A DNA stretch of 35,080 nucleotides, taken from positions 1 through 35,080 of the forward strand of contig CACZYK010000032.1 in NCBI GenBank assembly GCA_902785295.1. Direction: 5' to 3'. Origin of the DNA: an uncultured Clostridium sp. Its GTDB lineage: Bacteria; Bacillota; Clostridia; Clostridiales; Clostridiaceae. The translations under genes were made by a program, and so were the position numbers. This document shows, in pieces, positions 9,301 to 18,107 of this stretch (position 1 is the first letter of the stretch; each line of letters starts with the position of its first letter). The notes beneath the pieces were generated by a model. That model made no database searches. It was not told the origin of the DNA and was given only the letters and a program-made list of their open reading frames with translations.

Positions 9301-12300
9301 GAGTTGTGTAAGTAACGATGGGGAAAAAGGTATTTATAAATATACATTTAAAAATTTAGCAGAAAATGAATATAACTTTAAAATTACTGATGGTAATGGC
9401 TGGACTAATAACTGGGGTAAAGATGGTAAAGTTGGTGGAGATAATATGTCTTTCAAAGTAGATAAGCCTTGTGATGTAACAATTACCTTTGATGAAAAAA
9501 CACTAACTTGTAATGCAACAGGAGATAATATAAGTAATGTTAATTGTACGTCCAAAACTATAGACTACAATGGTTATTCAGTAATTTTTTCAAGTGATGT
9601 TTTTACAGGATATGAATGGCTTCCCACAGGAAAAGAACTTGAGGCAGCAACAGTTGGTGCAATGACATATAATGAAAGCACAAAATGTTATGAAAAAGAA
9701 GTTGTTTTACCTCCTACTGATAAAAATGGCAATGACCTTACAGGTAGAAATTATGGATATAAAGTTATAAAAGATGCTATTGATACAGGAGAAAATAATT
9801 ATTTCTTTGTTAATTCATCTAATAAAAATACAACTATAAAAATATCATATAATCCAGAAACAGGAAAGTCTGAAATTGAAGAAAATGAGGATATTAGTGA
9901 TGCTGTAATAAACAGTTATGTTGTTGCTGGAAATAAAAATCTTACAGGATATAATTGGCTTGAAGATGATGGGGCCGCTGAAGCAGGAAAAATGACAACT
10001 GTGCAAGGAAATAGTACACTTTATTCTATTACTTTCAAAGATAAACCAGCAGATACTTACAAGTTTAAAATTGTTGGTGATGGTACTTGGAGTTCAGGAA
10101 TTTCTTGGGGTGATTCAAATTCTGACGATGGAAACTATACCTTCACCCTTACAGATAAATGTGATGTCACAATTTATTTTGATACTACTACTCATAAAAT
10201 TTCAGTAAGTGCTGAACATTTACAAATGGATAAGTATGTTCTTTCTGGTACATCAAAGCTTATGAAAAATGTTCTTGATGAAACAGGTGCAGAAGTAGGA
10301 GCTTGGAATGCCTTTTCTCCAGTGATGACTTATAATGAAACTACAGGAAAATATGAATATGATTTAAAAGATGTTCCTACAAATGAAACTGATATAGTAC
10401 CAGATGGACAAAGAGAAATAAATTCAAATTATGCTTATAAAATTATTTCATATGGAAAAGACACAGGTTCAAATATTATTTTTGCACTATATGGGGATGA
10501 AACTTCCTATAATCTTCACTTTGAATATGATGCAAAAACAAATAAATCTACTATAACAGTTTACAATTCTAAAAAAGAAGATGTTACTGAACAAGTTCTT
10601 AAATATGATGTTAAAGTATCATTTTATTCTGTTCTTGGTGATACAAACCTTACTGGTGATAATTGGGGTAATAGCAATCCTTCACTAGCTGCTTATAATG
10701 GTCGTATGACTCTTAATACAAGTACAGGTTATTATGAAAAAAAATATAGGATAAAAGTTCCTACAGATGGTATTTCAACAGATTATTCCTTTAAGATTGC
10801 AGCTAATGGTACTTGGGATTCAGGAATTTCTTGGGGAGATAGTAGTGGAGGAAATATATCAGTATCTGTTTCTTCAGTTGATGAAGAAATTAATGAAGCA
10901 GACCTTACAATTTACTTTGACCCTAACACAGATAAGGTATGGTTCAAAACAAACCCTGAATCTGTAAGTAAGGAAATTACTGATGAAAACTTTACATGGT
11001 ATATTACTGGAACATATACTTTAAGAAGTGATAATGGCTATACTTATGATGCTTACACCTATGATACTGTTCGTGATATTACATCTAAGTTTACATTTAC
11101 CAGTGGAGAATCTACTAATGAACGTGCTTTAACTTGGGCAAAAAATACACAGAAAAATTTTGATTCAAACTTTTATGACACTAGCATATTTAACTTAAAT
11201 TATAATGTTGAAGGAAAGAATATCACTGGAACTTTTAAAGGGGATGTTATATCTCTTAAAATTAAAGCAATTAAAGATGAAAACTATACAGGAGGAGATG
11301 AAGCAGATAAGTTACTTGCACAATACTATTCAGAAGATTTTATGCCAGGAAAACAATGGCTTACAATAAAATCTTTTGGTAAAGGAAACACTAATGAATA
11401 TAGAAAGTGGAAAGAAGCTTATTTAAATTACAATGATTATAAAAATAAAAAAGAAAAATATAATAGAGTTTTTGATAAATATTTAAATACTCTTTCAGGT
11501 ATAGATTTTGAAGAATCTAAAGAAGGAAAAGTTACAGAGAATAATCTTATAGATTATCTAAATAAAGATCCTAAAATAGCAGAAGAAGTAGCAAAAAAAT
11601 TAAAGCTAGAAGCAGGGGTAACATTACTTACTTTAAAAAAAGATATGGAAAGTTGTATCCAACAAACTGAACCTGAAGAATTATCACTTAATGAATTAAT
11701 AGCTGGTTCTCGTAATTTAAGATTAATTCCAACAGCTTATCTTGAAGCTGGAAATGATGCAAAAATAAATGTTTTTCAATCTGACAGTGATATAAGTGGT
11801 TCATTAGCAACAAATGTAGTTAAATATAGTGATACAAATGAAAATAGTAGTATAACATTTAATGAAGCTCTTACCAATAATGGTTTTGGATATTATAATT
11901 TTGCACTTACTGCTGGATATCTTATAACTGATAAAGTAGGTCTTGGAATTTACAGCAACTATGAAAAACAAGAGGTTGTTAATTATAGGGCAGATAGATT
12001 AAGAGATGACGATAAAAATGAAGATAAAATCCCAAATACTTATTATGCAATGTCATCTGTTTATAATAATAATGCTACTACTCAGTCTATGGGAGAATAT
12101 TCTGACAATGGAAATCGTAATGGAGCTAACTTAACTATTGGAGAATTTAGAAATGAATCTTCAATTGGTGCATCAAAAAAGATTATAGCAGAGACTACAA
12201 CAGCTTCAGGAAAAACAACTGAGAGTCAAGCTAAGACCATTGTAAAAGTATTTAAACATGTAGAAAATACAGATGGAAGTACAACACTTTCTCTTGTTAA

Positions 12301-14350
12301 TATGGATAAATCTAGCACTTCAATAGGTATTTATCATAACAATTATTTAAAATGGACAGGACAAAAAAATTTCACAGCTTCTGATGAAGGAACATATACA
12401 ATTACTTTTTATTGGACACTTTCAGATGGACGTTACCTTACAGATTCAAAGGAAGTTCAAGTTGTTGTTCTTAAACCAAGTCTTACTAAAGAGGTTAATA
12501 TAACTTGTACTAATACTTCAAATAAAGAAAATAGCCTTGAATATAATGTTACCTATAGAAATAATACAGCATATGAAAAACTTAGCTTCGCAGTTCTTGA
12601 TATATTACCTTTTGATGGAAGCAAACGTTCTTTTATTAATGAAAATAATGAAGAATACAGTAATACAACTAAATATAAAAATAATAATTGGAAAATAACA
12701 TCTGTTAGAGTAACTCAATCAAATGAAGTTACCAAAATAAAAGGACTTTATTATTCAAATGAAAAAGCTATACAATCAAAGTATGATGCTTCTAAAAAAA
12801 ATGCAGCAGAGGGTATAATTAATGAAGATGCAACCTTAAATAATAATTTAGCTTTTACTGCCTTTAAGAAATATACAAGTTTAGGGGATAATGATTATAG
12901 TTATGCACAAGGAAAAAGAAATGTAGATATTAACAATGCAACAGCACTTCTTCTTACTGGTAGTGAGTTAGGAATAGGTGAAAGTGTTACTTTAGTTTTT
13001 ACTGTTGAATATGAACCTACAGTTAATGATGTTTATGTAAATAATGCTCATTTTTATTTAATTTCAGCAGATGGCACTGGTTCAAAAATTTCAGGCAACT
13101 GTGCTCCAGTTACTACAGCTGTTGTATCTCGTAACTTTTCAGGATATGCATGGCTTGATACTAACAGAGATGGTGTTTATAATACTGAAGAAAATGTTAT
13201 TAAAGGTGTAAAAGTTACTCTTTGCAATAGTAAAGGAGAACCTATTATTGATAAAGATGGAAAATTATATAACACTACTACAGATGAAAATGGTAAGTAT
13301 GAATTTAAAAATGTACCAAAAGGAGATTATACCGTTAAATTTGAAGCACCAGATGGTAGTGGAAAAGTTTATGTAGGAGATAAGGAGTATGATTTTTCAA
13401 AACTTAAAGTCTCAAAAACAAAATCTGAAGCAGAATTTAAAAATACCTTATTAAACTCTAGAAATATATCATCAGGTGTTTATGATGATGATAAACTTAA
13501 TTATGCTTACTTTAATATTGAATTACCTAGCGATAATGATATTTATGGAAAAAGCTGGTCACCAAAAACAATTCGTAATAAAGTTCTTAATGGTTATGAG
13601 TATAATAAAACTATTCAAAATGCTGCATTTTATGATGAAGAGGATAAAGATATATATAATTATTCAATCTATATTCACAAAAAAGGCAATTCAGGAGAAA
13701 ATTTAAAAGGAGTTGAATTTATGCTTGAGTTTAAATCTGAAGATATAGATTCAAGTGGTGAAACTATTGAAACTTGGTATCCTGTATATTTTGTTAGTGA
13801 AGGTAACGATAGGCATATGTATTATGATATTGAAGGAGGATTAAAAAACCAGAAAACTTTAGATGAAATCATTAAATATAATGAAGAAAATCCAAGTAAC
13901 CCTATTGAATATATTTTTTCAACTGATGACAATGGTTTGATAGAAAATATCTTTACTGGTCTTATTGCAGGAGATTATAGAATGGTAGAAGTTAAAACAG
14001 TAGATGGATATATTTTAAATGAAAAACCAATTACCTTTAGTTTGCCTTATGAAATAACTGTTGATATAGATGAAGAAGGAAATCCTGTTGGCATTAATAA
14101 AAACATTTTATTAAATGAAGAAAATCTTTTAAAGGGTTATCCTATTGAGTCAACAGATAGTGATGGAAATAAAAAATTAACATATGCATATAATAAGGTA
14201 GGCTTTACAATAATAAACAAAAAACAATATATAATACCTTCTACTGGAAGCAGAAATAGATGGATTTCTGTTGCTTTAGGAATGGTACTTTTAAGTACAA
14301 ACTTAGCCTTACTTTTTGAAGCAATTAAAAATAGAAGACAGCAAAGCTAA
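6320..14350 (+). CDS. Giant sortase-anchored adhesin with X25-like repeats
   Basis: A 2676-residue cell-wall protein. A signal peptide ends near residue 40 (VFAAGE). Residues about 155-735 resemble a GLUG-type beta-helix, with many NCY turns and a closing YPQL. Residues about 875-1550 hold roughly six tandem modules of the pattern TYxFKI, GTW, SWG, then DVTIYFD. This strongly recalls the X25 starch-binding-type module of pullulanases. A poorly recognised, partly helical region follows (about 1550-2200), then an SdrD-type B domain (about 2270-2380, GYAWLDTNRDG) and a SpaA/Cna-B domain (about 2450-2595). The C terminus is a sorting signal: IPSTG at 2639-2643, a hydrophobic segment and a basic tail. 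GGAGGG at 6305-6310 supports the start. It opens the pilus locus and is probably a tip or stand-alone adhesin. Binding to glucans is inference from the modules; no catalytic domain is recognised. Confidence 0.85.
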   Translation: MKLKMFTIKMLKMMLAIILCFTIIMTFIPREYVKNIVFAAGETYSQTKYENITEFQNARWTEIQNAVFGKNFTTVQTATAIKDMSVKAGNSYFNWTDTSKLQGYNNDGNRVDGGLISYGTTPVKSMQGTPITETNIENYIKYTGTSQSVSSTTNFIVYNVYTADQFVWILKNRASASDITKVNICADIDMGGANDKKYTSLKDLSGTMYFEGNGHTIYNLKIYGTDQRLGLFKEISSSGKLIVRNLGFQSTMLLHDCNSGEPTSGLWYGYCKDGSVSFTNVHLSVAFFQQNTNTSNQGIGLLGGKGNYKHGLFNNCSTSNSYIYGKGHVGGTFSYISSSINILVNYKADYPENPEAFVLSGTVPFPIMFNNCYSVDCELFSTGADSGAFISCGSGILATNCYTNNTMYSNNNTGAFIGRVIHNKCMYDAENKQTIGCYFSNCYTSGIVEGERAMGGFTGFDCGYRAWNHTDSQSDASVQTNAATVYSDCYSTTMVGMDYTGKFCGGFVGLDDNYSSAGTSVTSSDEKQIKNVYGSIYMNCYAAGEVGNILTVTDCTNAVEYDSKFYKEGYYKSSNNLSNYYPSGGFIGAINPDAYCLKTASPVNNNKTGSTFGYFYNCYYDMQTTAMHEMAIGLAYAETCRDDESGNNKRTGINEATKVVHKDINGNEIPFSVKGITGVYTEKSDVKKIAGLTGQPSEYTNGDVLSHMSMDSEDGTQISDNSLWEYNEGYYPQLKSFMISDSTVENLKNATASDVTEEIKNSSFYVKDSSAEKDSSGNVTCNETHPVLSLSNDVTSLLSSKYDEFEPNANVSAAQIANVARAYRYSQASTSTVFLDHWDYTMDTNSGEVGAENDWVVGLPINAMKKVIINEGKENELVEWQKTYTNLQAGTYDFKVQANTSWAYNYGANGFNGNQNLSLVIPKDDCKAVIRFHYASLKSQEYYVYADIYDKNGTLIETETLAKQDGDKYQEIPYTVAGSFDIQWEASSDNGYKMSCVSNDGEKGIYKYTFKNLAENEYNFKITDGNGWTNNWGKDGKVGGDNMSFKVDKPCDVTITFDEKTLTCNATGDNISNVNCTSKTIDYNGYSVIFSSDVFTGYEWLPTGKELEAATVGAMTYNESTKCYEKEVVLPPTDKNGNDLTGRNYGYKVIKDAIDTGENNYFFVNSSNKNTTIKISYNPETGKSEIEENEDISDAVINSYVVAGNKNLTGYNWLEDDGAAEAGKMTTVQGNSTLYSITFKDKPADTYKFKIVGDGTWSSGISWGDSNSDDGNYTFTLTDKCDVTIYFDTTTHKISVSAEHLQMDKYVLSGTSKLMKNVLDETGAEVGAWNAFSPVMTYNETTGKYEYDLKDVPTNETDIVPDGQREINSNYAYKIISYGKDTGSNIIFALYGDETSYNLHFEYDAKTNKSTITVYNSKKEDVTEQVLKYDVKVSFYSVLGDTNLTGDNWGNSNPSLAAYNGRMTLNTSTGYYEKKYRIKVPTDGISTDYSFKIAANGTWDSGISWGDSSGGNISVSVSSVDEEINEADLTIYFDPNTDKVWFKTNPESVSKEITDENFTWYITGTYTLRSDNGYTYDAYTYDTVRDITSKFTFTSGESTNERALTWAKNTQKNFDSNFYDTSIFNLNYNVEGKNITGTFKGDVISLKIKAIKDENYTGGDEADKLLAQYYSEDFMPGKQWLTIKSFGKGNTNEYRKWKEAYLNYNDYKNKKEKYNRVFDKYLNTLSGIDFEESKEGKVTENNLIDYLNKDPKIAEEVAKKLKLEAGVTLLTLKKDMESCIQQTEPEELSLNELIAGSRNLRLIPTAYLEAGNDAKINVFQSDSDISGSLATNVVKYSDTNENSSITFNEALTNNGFGYYNFALTAGYLITDKVGLGIYSNYEKQEVVNYRADRLRDDDKNEDKIPNTYYAMSSVYNNNATTQSMGEYSDNGNRNGANLTIGEFRNESSIGASKKIIAETTTASGKTTESQAKTIVKVFKHVENTDGSTTLSLVNMDKSSTSIGIYHNNYLKWTGQKNFTASDEGTYTITFYWTLSDGRYLTDSKEVQVVVLKPSLTKEVNITCTNTSNKENSLEYNVTYRNNTAYEKLSFAVLDILPFDGSKRSFINENNEEYSNTTKYKNNNWKITSVRVTQSNEVTKIKGLYYSNEKAIQSKYDASKKNAAEGIINEDATLNNNLAFTAFKKYTSLGDNDYSYAQGKRNVDINNATALLLTGSELGIGESVTLVFTVEYEPTVNDVYVNNAHFYLISADGTGSKISGNCAPVTTAVVSRNFSGYAWLDTNRDGVYNTEENVIKGVKVTLCNSKGEPIIDKDGKLYNTTTDENGKYEFKNVPKGDYTVKFEAPDGSGKVYVGDKEYDFSKLKVSKTKSEAEFKNTLLNSRNISSGVYDDDKLNYAYFNIELPSDNDIYGKSWSPKTIRNKVLNGYEYNKTIQNAAFYDEEDKDIYNYSIYIHKKGNSGENLKGVEFMLEFKSEDIDSSGETIETWYPVYFVSEGNDRHMYYDIEGGLKNQKTLDEIIKYNEENPSNPIEYIFSTDDNGLIENIFTGLIAGDYRMVEVKTVDGYILNEKPITFSLPYEITVDIDEEGNPVGINKNILLNEENLLKGYPIESTDSDGNKKLTYAYNKVGFTIINKKQYIIPSTGSRNRWISVALGMVLLSTNLALLFEAIKNRRQQS

Positions 14351-14353
14351 TAA

Positions 14354-14400
14354 GAAAAAAGAGTAATAATATTAATTTTAGGAACAGACAAAAAGCAAAA
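14354..14400 (+). pseudogene. Remnant of a copy of the 142-aa membrane-protein gene
   Basis: Bases 14375-14400 are identical over 26 bases to 17901-17926 inside the 142-aa gene. Bases 14354-14376 nearly match the first codons of that gene (17627-17650: one A fewer and one substitution). The order is the same but about 250 bases between the two parts are missing. The simplest reading is a second copy of the small gene behind the adhesin that suffered a large internal deletion, leaving about 47 bases that do not encode anything. Confidence 0.6.
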
Positions 14401-14440
14401 AACCTGTAAGATGTTATAAATTAAGTCTTACAGGTTTTTT
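14397..14440 (+). terminator. Terminator after the giant adhesin
   Basis: AACCTGTAAGA (14401-14411) pairs with TCTTACAGGTT (14426-14436) and the stem extends through A and T runs. Six T residues follow the GC-rich part (14435-14440). Confidence 0.92.
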
Positions 14441-14471
14441 ATATTATTTATTCCATTTCTATTAACTATTT

Positions 14472-14500
14472 TTGACATAGTATCAATTATATGTTATAAT
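14472..14500 (+). promoter_or_regulatory. Consensus promoter of the caspase-like gene
   Basis: TTGACA (14472-14477), 17 bases, TATAAT (14495-14500): a perfect match to the vegetative consensus. The start point should lie near 14507, leaving about 27 bases of leader. Confidence 0.85.
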
Positions 14501-14533
14501 TATAAAAATAATTTTTTTAAGGGGGAAGGTTAT

Positions 14534-17500
14534 ATGAGGAAAATTAAGAAACTATTAACATTTAAGTACTTAAGTTGTTTGTTAACCTTAATATTAGTAT
14601 TAGGAAGCAATGTAAGTGCTTATGCTACTGAAACCTCACAAGATGGAATTTCAGTTCAAGTAAACTTTAACAAGGAAGAAGCTTATGATAAAGGGGAAGA
14701 AGTAGAAGCATCTATTATTATAAGTAATAATAATGATTTTGCCGTAAATAATATAAAGATAAAAACAGATATACCTGATGATTTTAAAATCAAAAATGAA
14801 TCAGAAGAAAATATTAATCTTGAAAAGCTTAATCCTCAAGAATCAAAAACTGTAACTTTAACATTAGTAGCTAAAAAATCTCAAGAAGAAAATAGTAACA
14901 TAGAAACTAACACAGCTGAAAATGAAGAAAACAACGGAAAAGAAACCGTTGTAAAAAATGAACAAAATAAAGAAAATAATAAAAATCAAAATATTACCAG
15001 TAATAATAAAAATCAAAATATCAACAATAATAATACAAAGCAAAATATTAAAAATGGAGCTGCTAAAACAGGTGATAACAACTCACTAATAATTTGGTCA
15101 GTTATATTAATAGTTTCATTATTAGTAATTTGTTCAGGAATTATATTAAAGAAAAAGAAATTTATAAAATTATTTTCAATTTTATTAGGAACAATATTTT
15201 TTGGAAGTTTCTTTTATGGAATTGATGTAAAAGCATCAGAATTATATCAAAATAATATTACAGTAAAAAACAATTTTAAATATGATGAAAAAGATTATGA
15301 AATTACAGTAAATATAAGCTATGAATATGAAATTGAGGAAGAACAACCAAAGCTTGAACTTTCATCAAATATTAGTGAATTTTTAATTCAAGAAGATAAG
15401 CAAGTTTTATATATCTATGCAAAGACTGAATCTCCAGTAGAAAATATAGAACTTTATGAAAAAGGAAATAATGAAAAAATAGCAGATATGTTGGATGATG
15501 GAGCTTATTCTCAAAGTGGAGATGACATTCCTAATGATGGAATATATTCAGCAAAAATACTTTTAAATCCAACAGAAAATACACAATATGAATACTATGC
15601 AATTGCTAAAAATGGAGAAGAAGAAATTAATAGTAACAATATTGTTGTTTATGGATACTTACCAATGCAAGAGGAAAATTTTGATGAAATGGAAAAAGCA
15701 GATGAAGAATTACAACAATTATTATCATCTGAAGAATATAAAAAATTATCAATAGAAGAAAAAGTTCAAAAAGTAGAAGAAAAATTACAAGAATTAGCAA
15801 ATTCAGAATTAATCATAAAAGAATCTATATATTATGATAATGAAAGCAAGTTATATACTTTTTCATATAAATGTGGAGTATATGGAAGCGTAATGGTAGG
15901 AGATTTTAATGATGAATTAGATACAGTAGAAGCAAATGAGGAAACTTCTAATGATATTGAAGAAACAACAGAAATTTTAAAAGAGTCAGAAAGTGAAAAA
16001 TCACTAGAAGAAAATACTTCACAAGATGTTTTAACTGAAGAAGTAAGTGAAGAAAATTCAACTGAAGAAGTAAGTGGAGAAAATTCAATTAAAGAAGAAG
16101 CAAATGAAGAAGAAGCAAATGAAGAAGAAGCAAATAAAGAAAATATATCAGTAAAAGATGATGAGGATATTAAATCAGAAGAAAAAGTATTAACAGATGA
16201 TAAAAATGAAATAAATAATGAAAAAACAACAAATTTTGAAGAAACTAAATTAGAAGAAAATAATCCTCAAAAAATAAGTAAAAATTTATCATTAGATGCA
16301 CAAAAAACTGCAAGTCAAAATAGTTCTATTAAAGCTAAAATATTATATAGTAGAGATGAGGCATCAAGCACTAATGATATATATCAAAAATGGGTTGGAA
16401 TAAAAAATAAGCTAGAAGAAAATAATGTAAAAGTAAATATAGATTCAGATGTAACAATAGAAGATTATAAAACAGCTTTTTCAGGAAATGATTTGGTATT
16501 AGTACATTCACATGGAAGTAGACAAACATATCGCAGTGGATTTTTATGGTTAACTAAAAACACATATTCAGTAGTGTGTTTGAGAGATGAGTCTACTAAA
16601 GAAAAGGATAAAAAGTATAAAGAAGATTTACAACAACATCGTATATTAAAAGCTACAACAGGTGATGGAACATTTTATTGGGTTTTCCCTTCATTTTTTA
16701 ACTACTATTATTCAGGAAGCAAAATAAATGATGCAATAGTATATATGGGAATGTGCTTAGGATTTGGAGAAGGAAATACAACAGATTATACACTTGGTAA
16801 AGCATTAACAGATTCTGGTGCAGCAATAGCTTTAGGATATAGAGAAAGTGTTTATACTTATTACAATGTAGCTATGGCAGAAGAAATTGTAAATCAATTA
16901 ATAGACGGAAAGACTATTGGTGAATCAATTAATGAAGCTATGAAGGTTAATGGAAAAGATGATGTGACTTGGGGACAAAAAAATAATATAAATGATCCAG
17001 AAAAGAAAAAAGCAGTACTTCAGTCTACTGGTAATAAAGAAAAGATTTTATTTAATACTGGAATTTTAAATGGAAGTTTTGAAGAAAGTGCTAATATTTC
17101 AACATCTAAGTGGAGCAATGTAGGAGATGCAAGAATATTACAAAAGCTTGCCGAACTAAAACCAGTAGATGGTTCAAGAATGGCAATAATAACAACAGGT
17201 CTAGGTTCAGCAGAAGAAAGTTATATAAGTGGAACAGAAGGAAGTAGCATTTATCAATATTTCAAAGTGCCTGTAGGTACTAAGTCATTAACATTTTCTT
17301 ATGATATAATATCAGAAGAACCAATGGAGTATGTAGGCAGTATGTTTGATGATAAGTTTGTAGCTGAATTACTAGATGAAAAAGGAAATGTTATAACACA
17401 ATTAACTTTTGAATCTGTAAATACTTCACAATGGTATGAGATTGATGGAATTAATTTTGATGGTGGAGATAATACTACTTACCATACAAAATGGAAAACA

Positions 17501-17623
17501 GTAACTAATAAAGAAATAAGCAAATATTCAGGAAAATTTGTTACATTAAGATTCTCTGTATGGGATACTGGAGATTCAATATATGATACTGCAGTATTAA
17601 TAGATAGTGTTTCTTTAAAGTAA
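14534..17623 (+). CDS. Membrane-anchored caspase-like (CHAT/C11-type) surface protease candidate
   Basis: A 1029-residue protein. Residues 1-32 form a signal peptide. A short Ig-like/DUF11-like domain runs to about 115, followed by an Asn/Glu-rich linker. AAKTGD (176-181), a hydrophobic stretch (185-205) and KKKK then look like a degenerate cell-wall sorting signal. They lead straight into a second signal-peptide-like segment (210-236, ending VKASE). After that come a beta-sandwich region, an acidic repeat linker (about 455-590) and a caspase-like domain (about 598-820). In that domain His660 in VHSHG and Cys741 in YMGMCLGF form the expected dyad. A jelly-roll-like domain (about 838-1029) closes the protein. 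There is no terminal sorting signal, so the two internal segments probably hold it as a membrane hairpin with both ends outside. Proteolysis is inferred from the dyad; a non-peptidase role is possible. It has its own promoter and a G-rich ribosome binding site at 14521-14529. Confidence 0.75.
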   Translation: MRKIKKLLTFKYLSCLLTLILVLGSNVSAYATETSQDGISVQVNFNKEEAYDKGEEVEASIIISNNNDFAVNNIKIKTDIPDDFKIKNESEENINLEKLNPQESKTVTLTLVAKKSQEENSNIETNTAENEENNGKETVVKNEQNKENNKNQNITSNNKNQNINNNNTKQNIKNGAAKTGDNNSLIIWSVILIVSLLVICSGIILKKKKFIKLFSILLGTIFFGSFFYGIDVKASELYQNNITVKNNFKYDEKDYEITVNISYEYEIEEEQPKLELSSNISEFLIQEDKQVLYIYAKTESPVENIELYEKGNNEKIADMLDDGAYSQSGDDIPNDGIYSAKILLNPTENTQYEYYAIAKNGEEEINSNNIVVYGYLPMQEENFDEMEKADEELQQLLSSEEYKKLSIEEKVQKVEEKLQELANSELIIKESIYYDNESKLYTFSYKCGVYGSVMVGDFNDELDTVEANEETSNDIEETTEILKESESEKSLEENTSQDVLTEEVSEENSTEEVSGENSIKEEANEEEANEEEANKENISVKDDEDIKSEEKVLTDDKNEINNEKTTNFEETKLEENNPQKISKNLSLDAQKTASQNSSIKAKILYSRDEASSTNDIYQKWVGIKNKLEENNVKVNIDSDVTIEDYKTAFSGNDLVLVHSHGSRQTYRSGFLWLTKNTYSVVCLRDESTKEKDKKYKEDLQQHRILKATTGDGTFYWVFPSFFNYYYSGSKINDAIVYMGMCLGFGEGNTTDYTLGKALTDSGAAIALGYRESVYTYYNVAMAEEIVNQLIDGKTIGESINEAMKVNGKDDVTWGQKNNINDPEKKKAVLQSTGNKEKILFNTGILNGSFEESANISTSKWSNVGDARILQKLAELKPVDGSRMAIITTGLGSAEESYISGTEGSSIYQYFKVPVGTKSLTFSYDIISEEPMEYVGSMFDDKFVAELLDEKGNVITQLTFESVNTSQWYEIDGINFDGGDNTTYHTKWKTVTNKEISKYSGKFVTLRFSVWDTGDSIYDTAVLIDSVSLK
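16034..16138 (+). repeat. In-frame tandem repeats in the acidic linker
   Basis: Two 27-bp units (16034-16060, 16061-16087), each coding for TEEVS(E/G)ENS, are followed by three 15-bp units (16094-16138) coding for EEANE, EEANE and EEANK. All keep the frame, so slippage would change linker length without breaking the protein. Confidence 0.85.
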
Positions 17624-17624
17624 T

Positions 17625-18053
17625 ATGAAAAAAAGAATAATAATATTAATAATTCTAATTATTATGGGTGCTATAGGATTAAAAGTTATGTTTGGAAGTA
17701 ATAAATTATTTGAAGTAACAATAAATAAAAAAGAAATTAAGTTATCTAATGAAAAAGAAGAAGAGATAAAAGAAACAGTACTTCAAGAGCTTAATACAAA
17801 ATCAGAAGTTGATTTAATGTTAACAAATGATGATATAAAGAACATGAAAAAAAATGGCTTGTTTATAAGTTGCAAATATACTAAAGAAAAAAGCATAAAT
17901 ATTTTAGGAACAGACAAAAAGCAAAATATAAATAGCTGGATGGTAGTTTCTAATTCAAAACAAAATTATATAATAGCTGTTATAGACAAAAAAACTTATA
18001 TTTTTAATTTAAGTAAAAAGAAACAAAAAGAACTATTAACATTAATAGAATAA
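17625..18053 (+). CDS. Small membrane-anchored protein of unknown function
   Basis: A 142-residue product I do not recognise. One hydrophobic N-terminal segment (about residues 4-24) follows a basic start and could be an uncleaved signal anchor. The rest is a Lys/Glu-rich extracytoplasmic domain with a single Cys. The start codon lies one base after the stop of the caspase-like gene and has no good ribosome binding site of its own. Translation is therefore probably coupled to the upstream gene and the two products likely act together. A terminator follows directly. A deleted fragment of a related copy lies at 14354-14400 behind the giant adhesin, suggesting that this type of small gene accompanies large surface proteins here. 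Inhibitor, chaperone or anchor are all possible; nothing in the sequence chooses among them. Confidence 0.7.
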   Translation: MKKRIIILIILIIMGAIGLKVMFGSNKLFEVTINKKEIKLSNEKEEEIKETVLQELNTKSEVDLMLTNDDIKNMKKNGLFISCKYTKEKSINILGTDKKQNINSWMVVSNSKQNYIIAVIDKKTYIFNLSKKKQKELLTLIE

Positions 18054-18059
18054 AGAAAG

Positions 18060-18107
18060 AAGGTATCGCATTAGCACTTAAAAACTGCTTACGATACCTT
18101 ATTTTTT
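18060..18107 (+). terminator. Terminator after the caspase-like operon
   Basis: AAGGTATCG (18060-18068) pairs perfectly with CGATACCTT (18092-18100). The loop can form an inner AGCA/TGCT stem, and a T run follows at 18102-18107. Confidence 0.9.

Noticed and set aside
10767-10967. Second-frame open reading frame inside the giant adhesin
   Set aside because: It overlaps a clear X25-like module in the main frame and has no start signal or recognisable features.
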